5,258 nt of DNA. It comes from Clostridia bacterium (GTDB lineage: Bacteria; Bacillota_A; Clostridia; Oscillospirales; CAG-272). The DNA is taken from contig JAFTHF010000035.1 in assembly GCA_017457545.1 (NCBI GenBank), forward strand, positions 1 through 5,258, given 5' to 3'. Below the pieces are notes generated by a model. That model saw only the letters and a list, made by a program, of their open reading frames with translations. It was not told the origin of the DNA and ran no database searches. Shown here one piece after another: positions 1-5,258 of this stretch; position 1 is the first letter of the stretch, and every line of letters starts with the position of its first letter. The position numbers and the translations under genes are program-made.

Positions 1-2
1 GG

Positions 3-188
3 GACTTGTTTGCTGTACCCGGACCTGCCGGAGAATTTTTAAGCTCAGGTCCTAATAAGCTTATCAAAGAGGGAGCTATCGTTTGTGAAAATGCCATTGA
101 TATCTTTGAAAATTATCTTGAGCATTACAGGGATAGCATAAATCTGGTGGCTGCGAAGCTTTTGCCAAGATCAAGAAGAGAAGTTTAA
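3..188 (+). CDS. dprA: DNA processing protein DprA (Smf), C-terminal end of the Rossmann-fold domain; 5' partial
   Basis: DprA binds incoming single-stranded DNA and loads RecA on it during natural transformation; the gene is also kept in many bacteria not known to be competent. Only the last 61 codons are here; the reading phase is open to the window's left edge, so the start lies upstream. The visible part begins DLFAVPGPAGEFLSSGPNKL and continues with IKEGAIVCENAIDIF, which matches the conserved end of the DprA Rossmann-like fold (family pattern D-x-FAVPG...G-x-N-x-LI-x-x-GA). About 27 residues follow, ending LPRSRREV, then a TAA stop at 186-188. Many DprA proteins continue from here through a linker into a winged-helix domain, and in this window that domain follows in the same phase after the stop (192-509). 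The protein may therefore be a natural short DprA, or the gene may be broken by a nonsense mutation. Family assignment is firm; whether 188 is the true end is uncertain. Confidence 0.88.
   Translation, partial: DLFAVPGPAGEFLSSGPNKLIKEGAIVCENAIDIFENYLEHYRDSINLVAAKLLPRSRREV
175..183 (+). promoter_or_regulatory. Possible weak ribosome binding site for the GTG start at 192
   Basis: The purine run GAAGAGAAG lies inside the end of dprA, 8 bases before GTG at 192. It resembles a weak Shine-Dalgarno sequence, clearly poorer than those before topA, plsX and rnc. It would permit separate translation of the winged-helix frame, perhaps helped by ribosomes terminating at TAA 186-188 only 3 bases upstream of the GTG. 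AG-rich runs are common in this sequence, so the match may be chance. Confidence 0.3.
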
Positions 189-191
189 AGT

Positions 192-509
192 GTGGCAAGC
201 TCAATTAATGAGGGTAGATTCTTCAGAAGAGGCAGCGAGGAAGAAAATCTGAAGCCTAAAAAGCGTTTTAACCCTTTTAACAGAAAAACTGAAGAGAAAA
301 AGAAAGAAGAAACAATCACAGTCGACCTGTCCATTCTTACCGATGAAGACAAATTGGTATATAATGCTATGGAAAAGGGTAAAATGATGACTGAGGATAG
401 CTTTTTAAATCTTGGTCTTTCTGTTGCCGACATAAGTGCGGCTTTATTAAATTTGGAAATTTACGGTCTTATTGAAGCTAAGCCCGGTGGTTTCTATGTT
501 AAAAAGTAA
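192..509 (+). CDS. Winged-helix domain protein, probably the detached C-terminal domain of DprA
   Basis: A 105-residue frame with a GTG start. Residues 1-45 are a highly charged, probably disordered stretch rich in Lys, Arg and Glu (for example RKTEEKKKEE at 31-40). Residues 46-105 read as a winged helix: LTDEDKLVYNAM, then a helix-turn-helix around MTEDSFLNLGLSVADISAAL, then the wing LEIYGLIEAKPGGFYVKK. This matches the C-terminal winged helix (DML1-like) of many DprA proteins, whose usual ending is ...L-E-L-x-G-x-I-x-x-x-PGG-x-Y. It lies in exactly the same reading phase as the dprA end, separated only by TAA at 186-188 and one codon (AGT). No in-frame ATG occurs before the winged helix, so GTG 192 is the only reasonable independent start, with a weak ribosome site. 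Either it is made as a separate small protein, or it is the stranded tail of a dprA interrupted by a nonsense change. The identity of the fold is likely; independent expression is unproven. Confidence 0.7.
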   Translation: MASSINEGRFFRRGSEEENLKPKKRFNPFNRKTEEKKKEETITVDLSILTDEDKLVYNAMEKGKMMTEDSFLNLGLSVADISAALLNLEIYGLIEAKPGGFYVKK

Positions 510-528
510 TTTGTGAGGAAACATTAGT

Positions 529-2793
529 ATGTCAAACAACCTTGTAATACTTGAGTCTCCCGGTAAGATTGGAGCAGTAAAGAGTTATTTAGGTTCTAAC
601 TATAAGGTAATTGCATCGGTAGGTCACGTACGTGACTTGCCAAAATCAAGTCTCGGTATAGATATAGATAACGGCTTTTCAGCGCATTATATCAATATCC
701 GCGGAAAAGGCGATCTTATAAAGGAATTGAGAAAAGAAGCAAAGAATGCCGATAAGATATTCTTTGCAACCGACCCTGACCGTGAGGGAGAGGCTATTTC
801 ATGGCATCTTGCTACGGTGCTTGGTGAATACAGTAAAAAGGCAAAAAGAGTATCCTTTAACGAGATAACAAAATCAGCTGTCAGAGAAGGAATAAAGCAT
901 CCACGAGACATCAATATGAATATTGTTAATTCTCAGCAGGCAAGACGTATTCTTGACAGAATAGTTGGATACCAGATAAGCCCTATCCTTTGGAAAACTG
1001 TAAAAAGCGGACTTTCTGCAGGAAGAGTACAGTCCGTTGCTACAAAAATTATTGTAGATAGAGAGAATGAAATTAAATCATTTGTTCCATCTGAATATTG
1101 GACTATTTCTGCTGAGCTTAAAGGAAATAACGGAAAAACCTTAGTAAGCCATTTTTACGGTGATACAAAGAAAAAAATCAAGATAAAGAATCAAAAGGAA
1201 GCAGATAAGGTTCTTTCAGCAGTAAAGGGTAATAGCTTTGAAGCTTATGATGTTAAAGAGGGTACAAAGCAGCGTGTTCCTGCGCCTCCCTTTATAACAT
1301 CATCACTTTTACAGGAAGCATCAAGAAAGTACAACTTCCAGTCTCAGAAGACAATGAAGGTTGCCCAGGAGCTTTACGAGGGTATCAACCTTGGCTCTGA
1401 ATTTGGTGGAACACACGGTCTTATCACTTATATGCGTACAGACTCTCTTCGTGTGTCTGCAGAGGCGCAGAGCAAGGCTAAGGAATATATAATTTCAAAG
1501 TTCGGTGATAAATATTACCCCGAAAAAACAAGATTTTACAAGTCTAAGGCTGACGCACAGGATGCGCACGAGGCAATAAGACCCTCTTATATTGATCTAG
1601 AGCCTTCAAAGATCAAAAAAGTTCTTACAAACGACCAGTTTAAGCTTTATAAGCTTATTTGGGACAGATTTATAGCCAGCCAGATGGCATCTGCAGAAAT
1701 AAATACTGTAATTGCGGACTTCGTAAATAACGGTTATATTTTCCGTTCAAGTGGATATTTTGTGAAGTTCCCCGGTTATATGGCAATCTATGAGGAGTCT
1801 TACGATGAGGCGCCAAAGAGCATGGATGATGCATTTGATCCTGAAAAGAATGCTAGAATTCCTGAAATTACAAAGGGAGAGGTGCTTTCATCGGACAATA
1901 TTGATGCTAAGCAGCATTTTACAGAGCCACCGTTAAGATATGATGAGGCAACTCTTATCAATTTCTTTAAAGAAAAAGGTATAGGTCGTCCCAGCACGTA
2001 TACTCCTATCATTACAGTTATCATTTCCAGAGGATATGTAGAAAGAGAAGGCAGATTTATTAAGCCAACTCCCTTAGGTGAGGTAACTACCAAGATAATG
2101 AATGAGTATTTCCCTGACATTATGAACTACAAGTTCACTGCTCAGATGGAAGATAGACTTGATATAATCGAGCACGGTAATGAAACTCTTGAGGAGGTTC
2201 TGTCCGACTTTTATAACGGCTTTAAGGTAGAGCTTGATAAGGCTACTGAAAGCCTTGAAAAGAAGGGTGTAGAGGTGCCTCATGAAGAAACAGATATAAT
2301 TTGCGATAAATGTGGCAGTAAGATGATTATTAAAAGCGGTAGATTTGGTAAATTTGCTGCTTGTCCTAATTATCCTACCTGTAAAAATACAAAGACACTT
2401 AATAATGACGGAAGCATTAAAGAGCAGGAGGAAAAGAAAACTGCTGATTTTAAATGCGAGGTTTGTGGTTCTGACATGATTGTAAGGTCAGGTAAATTCG
2501 GTGAGTTTTATGCTTGCTCAAATTATCCTACATGTAAATTCACAAAGGCGAAAACCAGACCTACCGGTGTTATGTGTCCCAAATGTGGTAAGGAGATACT
2601 TGAAAGAGTAGGAAAGAATAATAAGCTTTTCTTCAGCTGCTCAAACTATCCCGAATGTGATTTTTCAACCTGGGATACTCCAACAGAAAATAAATGTCCC
2701 AAATGTGGAGATATACTTTTGCATAAAAAGACAAGAAATATGCTTGTTTGCAGAAACATTAAATGCACTTATAAGGAAAAAGCAGATAAATGA
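529..2793 (+). CDS. topA: DNA topoisomerase I (type IA) with four C-terminal zinc ribbons
   Basis: Relaxes negatively supercoiled DNA by cutting and rejoining one strand through a 5'-phosphotyrosine, countering gyrase. The 754 residues show a full type IA enzyme. The N-terminal TOPRIM domain has ESPGK at 9-13 (E9, K13) and the metal-binding DPDRE at 82-86 (D82, D84, E86). The conserved QQARRILDRIVGYQ starts at 136 and SAGRVQS at 163. The catalytic Tyr is Y301 in ITYMRTDS, with R303 beside it; DAHEAIRPS at 345-353 and GIGRPSTY at 484-491 complete the core. The tail carries four Cys4 zinc ribbons: C592/595/612/618, C643/646/663/669, C683/686/704/710 and C723/726/741/746. The protein is somewhat longer than the 691-residue Bacillus enzyme. 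The ATG has GAGGA at 515-519, 9 bases upstream, and the conserved LVILESPGK begins at residue 5, so the start is secure. The stop overlaps the start of trmFO by 4 bases (ATGA). No key residue is missing. Confidence 0.98.
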   Translation: MSNNLVILESPGKIGAVKSYLGSNYKVIASVGHVRDLPKSSLGIDIDNGFSAHYINIRGKGDLIKELRKEAKNADKIFFATDPDREGEAISWHLATVLGEYSKKAKRVSFNEITKSAVREGIKHPRDINMNIVNSQQARRILDRIVGYQISPILWKTVKSGLSAGRVQSVATKIIVDRENEIKSFVPSEYWTISAELKGNNGKTLVSHFYGDTKKKIKIKNQKEADKVLSAVKGNSFEAYDVKEGTKQRVPAPPFITSSLLQEASRKYNFQSQKTMKVAQELYEGINLGSEFGGTHGLITYMRTDSLRVSAEAQSKAKEYIISKFGDKYYPEKTRFYKSKADAQDAHEAIRPSYIDLEPSKIKKVLTNDQFKLYKLIWDRFIASQMASAEINTVIADFVNNGYIFRSSGYFVKFPGYMAIYEESYDEAPKSMDDAFDPEKNARIPEITKGEVLSSDNIDAKQHFTEPPLRYDEATLINFFKEKGIGRPSTYTPIITVIISRGYVEREGRFIKPTPLGEVTTKIMNEYFPDIMNYKFTAQMEDRLDIIEHGNETLEEVLSDFYNGFKVELDKATESLEKKGVEVPHEETDIICDKCGSKMIIKSGRFGKFAACPNYPTCKNTKTLNNDGSIKEQEEKKTADFKCEVCGSDMIVRSGKFGEFYACSNYPTCKFTKAKTRPTGVMCPKCGKEILERVGKNNKLFFSCSNYPECDFSTWDTPTENKCPKCGDILLHKKTRNMLVCRNIKCTYKEKADK
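2302..2766 (+). repeat. Diverged internal repeats encoding the four TopA zinc ribbons
   Basis: The four Cys4 units of TopA are related to each other, and traces of this remain in the DNA. TGTCCCAAATGTGG occurs identically at 2575-2588 and 2695-2708 (120 bases apart, ribbons 3 and 4). An 18-base segment starting AATTATCCTAC at 2368 and again at 2521 differs by one base (153 bases apart, ribbons 1 and 2). All spacings are multiples of three. These are protein-domain repeats, not mobile or regulatory elements. The fourth ribbon is the most diverged: it ends CRNIKC (four residues between cysteines) where the other three end C-x-NYP-x-C (five residues). Confidence 0.75.
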
Positions 2794-4124
2794 ACGATAA
2801 TATTCCGTTTATAAACGTAATCGGCGCAGGCTTGGCAGGCTGTGAGGCAGCATATCAGGCTGCCAAAATAGGTGTAAAGGTAAAGCTTTATGAAATGAAG
2901 CCTGTTAAATATTCACCTGCACACCACAATCCTAAATTTGCTGAGCTTGTGTGCTCAAATTCACTTCGCTCTGATGAGCTTTCCAATGCAATAGGTGTCC
3001 TTAAGGCTGAGCTACGACAGATGGACTCAATTATTATGGAGGCTGCAGATGCTAACAGAGTAGCAGCCGGTTCGGCATTAGCGGTAGACAGAGAGAAGTT
3101 TTCAGGTTATATTACTGAAAAAATACAAAATCACCCTAATATTGAGGTGATAAACGAAGAGGTAACATCAATAAATCCTGATGAAATTACAGTTATTGCA
3201 TCAGGACCACTTACCTCTGATAGCTTTGCAGAGTTTATCAGAAATGAAATTGGACTTTCAAATTTGCACTTTTTCGATGCAGCAGCTCCAATTGTTGATT
3301 TTTCTTCAGTTGATATGAGCAAAGCATTTTTTGCATCAAGATACAATAAGGGTGATGCGGATTATATTAACTGTCCTATGAATGAGGATGAGTATAAGGC
3401 ATTCTATGATGCACTTATAAATGCAGAAGAGGCGGAGCTTCATGATTTTGATAAACAAAACGAAAAGCTTACAGTTTTTGAGGGATGTATGCCTGTTGAG
3501 GTTATGGCAAAAAGAGGCTTTGAAACACTTTTATACGGACCTATGAAGCCTGTAGGCATTGAGCATCCTGAAACTAAGGAAACATATTATGCCATTGTAC
3601 AGCTCCGTAAGGAAAATAACGAGGGCACAATATATAATCTTGTGGGATTTCAGACCCATCTTAAATTTCCTGAACAGAAAAGGGTATTTTCTCTAATTCC
3701 CGGACTTGAAAATGCAATGTTTTTAAGATACGGAGTTATGCACAGAAATACTTATTTAAATTCCCCCGGAATCCTTAACTGTAGCTATTCCCTAAAGAAA
3801 AATCCTAAGGTTTTCTTTGCAGGACAAATGACAGGAGTTGAGGGATATATTGAATCTGCATCCTCAGGCTTTGTAGCAGGTATAAATGCTGCTAAATTAG
3901 CTTTAGGCGAAGAGCAGATCGATTTTACCGACAAAACGGTAATTGGTGCATTATCGCATTATGTAAGCACAGGTAGTGCAACAGGTAATTTTCAGCCAAT
4001 GAATGCCAATTTTGGTATTGTTGCTCCTCTTGATTATAAGGTTAAGGGTGGCAAAAAGGCAAGAAATGAAGAAATAGCAAAAAGAGCACTTAAAGCCATA
4101 GAGGAAATAAAAAATACACTATAA
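2790..4124 (+). CDS. trmFO: tRNA (uracil-54-C5)-methyltransferase TrmFO, folate- and FAD-dependent
   Basis: Makes ribothymidine (m5U) at position 54 in the T-loop of tRNA, taking the carbon from 5,10-methylenetetrahydrofolate and using reduced FAD, where enteric bacteria use SAM-dependent TrmA. The older name is gid. The 444 residues are close to the usual length (about 435-445). The N-terminus holds the FAD-binding loop INVIGAGLAGCEAA (G12, G14, G17). ELVCSNSLRSDEL follows at 52-64, with C55 corresponding to the conserved Cys53 of the Bacillus enzyme, and FEGCMPVEVMAKRG at 230-243 holds C233, corresponding to the catalytic Cys226. The C-terminal FAD-binding segment FFAGQMTGVEGYIESASSG is at 342-360, followed by the family ending around NFQPMNANFGI (400-410). 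The ATG overlaps the topA stop as ATGA, and AAGGA at 2773-2777 lies 12 bases upstream, so translation is probably coupled to topA. The N-terminal FAD motif so close to this ATG supports the start. Everything looks intact. Confidence 0.97.
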   Translation: MNDNIPFINVIGAGLAGCEAAYQAAKIGVKVKLYEMKPVKYSPAHHNPKFAELVCSNSLRSDELSNAIGVLKAELRQMDSIIMEAADANRVAAGSALAVDREKFSGYITEKIQNHPNIEVINEEVTSINPDEITVIASGPLTSDSFAEFIRNEIGLSNLHFFDAAAPIVDFSSVDMSKAFFASRYNKGDADYINCPMNEDEYKAFYDALINAEEAELHDFDKQNEKLTVFEGCMPVEVMAKRGFETLLYGPMKPVGIEHPETKETYYAIVQLRKENNEGTIYNLVGFQTHLKFPEQKRVFSLIPGLENAMFLRYGVMHRNTYLNSPGILNCSYSLKKNPKVFFAGQMTGVEGYIESASSGFVAGINAAKLALGEEQIDFTDKTVIGALSHYVSTGSATGNFQPMNANFGIVAPLDYKVKGGKKARNEEIAKRALKAIEEIKNTL

Positions 4125-4136
4125 AAAGGAGTACAT

Positions 4137-5132
4137 ATGAATATTGCAGTTGATGCTATGGGCGGAGATAATGCCCCCTTTGAGGTTGTTAAGGGAGTAT
4201 ACGATGCATCCTTAGAAAACAGTGAAATCCAGATAACTCTTATAGGCGATGAAAATAAAATAAACTCCTGCTTTGAGCAGCTAAAGGTGTCAAAACCGGA
4301 AAATGTTATAATCGTACATACTGAGGTTTTCGTTACAATGGAGGATGATCCTATGGTTGTAATGAGAGAGAAGAATGACAGCTCTATGGCAGTAGGTCTT
4401 AAAATGCTCAAGGAAGGCAGTGTTGATGCTTTTGTAAGTGCAGGTAGCACAGGTGCGTTACATGTGGCATCTTCCCTTATAGTAAGAAAGATTAAAGGTG
4501 TAAGAAGAAGTGCCATTGCTACTGTTATGCCATTTGGAAATGGTACGCTTTTGCTTGATGCAGGCGCTAATCCCACAGTAACAGCAGATCTTCTTTCCCA
4601 GTGGGCATACATAGGATCGGTATATATGGAACGTGTTTTCGGTATTGAGAAGCCAAGAGTTGGTCTTTTGAATAACGGAACAGAGGAGTGCAAGGGTACT
4701 CCTGTTGCACAGGAGGCATATGCACTTTTAAAGGCGCGTCAGGATATCAATTTTATTGGAAATGTTGAATCCAAGGAATTTCCTCATGGAGTATGCGATG
4801 TACTTGTAACAGACGGTTTTACAGGTAATATTGCGCTTAAGCTCACTGAGGGTATGGGTAAGCTTATTTTCAAGAGATTGAAAACTATGTTTACTGCAAA
4901 TTTTGGTACTAAAATTGCATATTTACTTATGAAAAAGGAGCTTAGAAAGCTTAAAAAGGACTTTGATTCATCAGAGTATGGTGGAGCAGTTCTTTTAGGA
5001 CTTGCAAAGCCTGTATGTAAGGCTCACGGAAGCTCTACATACAAAGAAATTAAAAACACAGTAAGACAAGCTAAGGAATATGCCTCATCAGGTATAATTG
5101 ATGAGGTTTCAAAGGCTTTGGCTGCTGAATAA
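4137..5132 (+). CDS. plsX: Phosphate acyltransferase PlsX
   Basis: Converts acyl-ACP and inorganic phosphate to acyl-phosphate, which the membrane acyltransferase PlsY transfers to glycerol-3-phosphate. This is the first step of phosphatidic acid synthesis in most Gram-positive bacteria; PlsX is a peripheral membrane enzyme. The 331 residues match the family length. Recognisable segments are the N-terminal IAVDAMGGDNAP (3-14), DDPMVVMREKNDSSMAVGL (70-88), FVSAGSTGAL (99-108), LLDAGANPTV (139-148), VGLLNNGTEECKG (175-187), FIGNVESKEF (206-215), DVLVTDGFTGNIALK (221-235) and the C-terminal EYGGAVLLGL (280-289). No signal peptide or membrane helix is apparent, as expected. The start is well supported: AAGGAG at 4126-4131 is 5 bases before the ATG and the conserved MGGD motif follows at once. 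It lies 12 bases after trmFO and 20 before rnc, consistent with co-transcription. In many Firmicutes acpP sits between plsX and rnc; it is absent here. Confidence 0.97.
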   Translation: MNIAVDAMGGDNAPFEVVKGVYDASLENSEIQITLIGDENKINSCFEQLKVSKPENVIIVHTEVFVTMEDDPMVVMREKNDSSMAVGLKMLKEGSVDAFVSAGSTGALHVASSLIVRKIKGVRRSAIATVMPFGNGTLLLDAGANPTVTADLLSQWAYIGSVYMERVFGIEKPRVGLLNNGTEECKGTPVAQEAYALLKARQDINFIGNVESKEFPHGVCDVLVTDGFTGNIALKLTEGMGKLIFKRLKTMFTANFGTKIAYLLMKKELRKLKKDFDSSEYGGAVLLGLAKPVCKAHGSSTYKEIKNTVRQAKEYASSGIIDEVSKALAAE

Positions 5133-5152
5133 AATTCAGAAAGAGGAAGAAA

Positions 5153-5258
5153 ATGTCTATTTATCCTTTGCCTATAGAACAGTTGGAAAATACCATTGGG
5201 TATAAGTTTAAGGACAAATCAATAATCAAGACTGCCTTAACCCATTCTTCGTACGCTA
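5153..5258 (+). CDS. rnc: Ribonuclease III, N-terminal 35 residues; cut by the right window edge
   Basis: RNase III cleaves double-stranded RNA and processes the rRNA precursor and some mRNAs. Only the first 35 codons are present. They contain IEQLENTIGYKFKDKSII followed by KTALTHSSYA, which matches the conserved start of the RNase III catalytic domain (family pattern LE-x-x-x-GY-x-F-x-D...AL-THSSYA). The catalytic signature ERLEFLGD, the rest of the nuclease domain and the double-stranded RNA-binding domain would lie beyond the window. GAGGAAG at 5143-5149 gives a good ribosome site just before the ATG, and the short leader before IEQLE is normal. The position after plsX agrees with the common plsX-(acpP)-rnc-smc-ftsY order of Firmicutes. 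Confidence 0.93.
   Translation, partial: MSIYPLPIEQLENTIGYKFKDKSIIKTALTHSSYA

Noticed and set aside
472..500. Promoter-like pair TTGAAG (472-477) and TATGTT (495-500) with 17-base spacing ahead of topA
   Set aside because: Only 8 of 12 consensus positions match, it lies inside the winged-helix coding frame, and such matches are frequent by chance in AT-rich DNA. An internal topA promoter cannot be supported from this alone.
1645..1660. AAGCTT occurring twice in close succession (AAGCTTTATAAGCTT)
   Set aside because: It encodes Lys-Leu-Tyr-Lys-Leu in the topA frame, and the codon usage here often gives AAGCTT elsewhere; there is no sign of a functional palindrome.
1800..2120. A 106-codon minus-strand frame inside topA
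   Set aside because: It lies wholly within the conserved type IA topoisomerase core and has no recognisable domain, so it is a by-product of the topA codons.
4034..4693. A 219-codon open frame on the minus strand across the end of trmFO and the first half of plsX
   Set aside because: It is opposite two well-conserved genes, its predicted protein matches no family I recognise, and its Ser/Thr/Ile/Leu-rich composition is what the complement of such coding sequence yields. It is a shadow frame.
5133..5152. Possible terminator or FapR-type operator between plsX and rnc
   Set aside because: The 20-base gap contains a ribosome binding site for rnc but no inverted repeat, no stem with a T-run and no FapR-like palindrome.

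Overview
The window is a compact, gene-dense piece of bacterial chromosome with every gene on the + strand. It is AT-rich, uses lysine- and AT-rich codons, has short gaps with good Shine-Dalgarno sequences, and encodes TrmFO, the folate/FAD-dependent tRNA methyltransferase typical of Gram-positive bacteria. Together these point to a low-GC Firmicute, most likely a clostridial anaerobe of the Ruminococcaceae/Oscillospiraceae or Lachnospiraceae type. The rank of this assignment is an inference from gene content and order.

Layout: (1) 3-188, the 3' end of dprA (DNA processing protein A), ending at a TAA stop. (2) 192-509, a small frame in the same reading phase that encodes a charged linker and a winged-helix domain. 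This looks like the C-terminal domain of DprA separated from the rest by that stop. (3) 529-2793, topA, DNA topoisomerase I with four C-terminal zinc ribbons. (4) 2790-4124, trmFO, overlapping topA by ATGA. (5) 4137-5132, plsX, phosphate acyltransferase. (6) 5153-5258, the first 35 codons of rnc (RNase III), cut by the window edge. Gaps are 3, 19, 12 and 20 bases plus one 4-base overlap, so the genes probably form one transcription unit. I see no convincing internal promoter or terminator, and no RNA gene, mobile element or CRISPR array. No stretch longer than about 20 bases lacks a gene.

The functions are housekeeping: DNA uptake/recombination (DprA), supercoiling (TopA), tRNA T-loop methylation (TrmFO), entry into phospholipid synthesis (PlsX) and rRNA/mRNA processing (RNase III). 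The order joins the dprA-topA-trmFO block known from Bacillus to the plsX-rnc block, without the hslVU/codY genes that follow trmFO in Bacillus and without acpP between plsX and rnc. The one real oddity is the in-frame stop that splits the DprA core from its winged helix. I found no sign of a novel defence, mobile or regulatory system.
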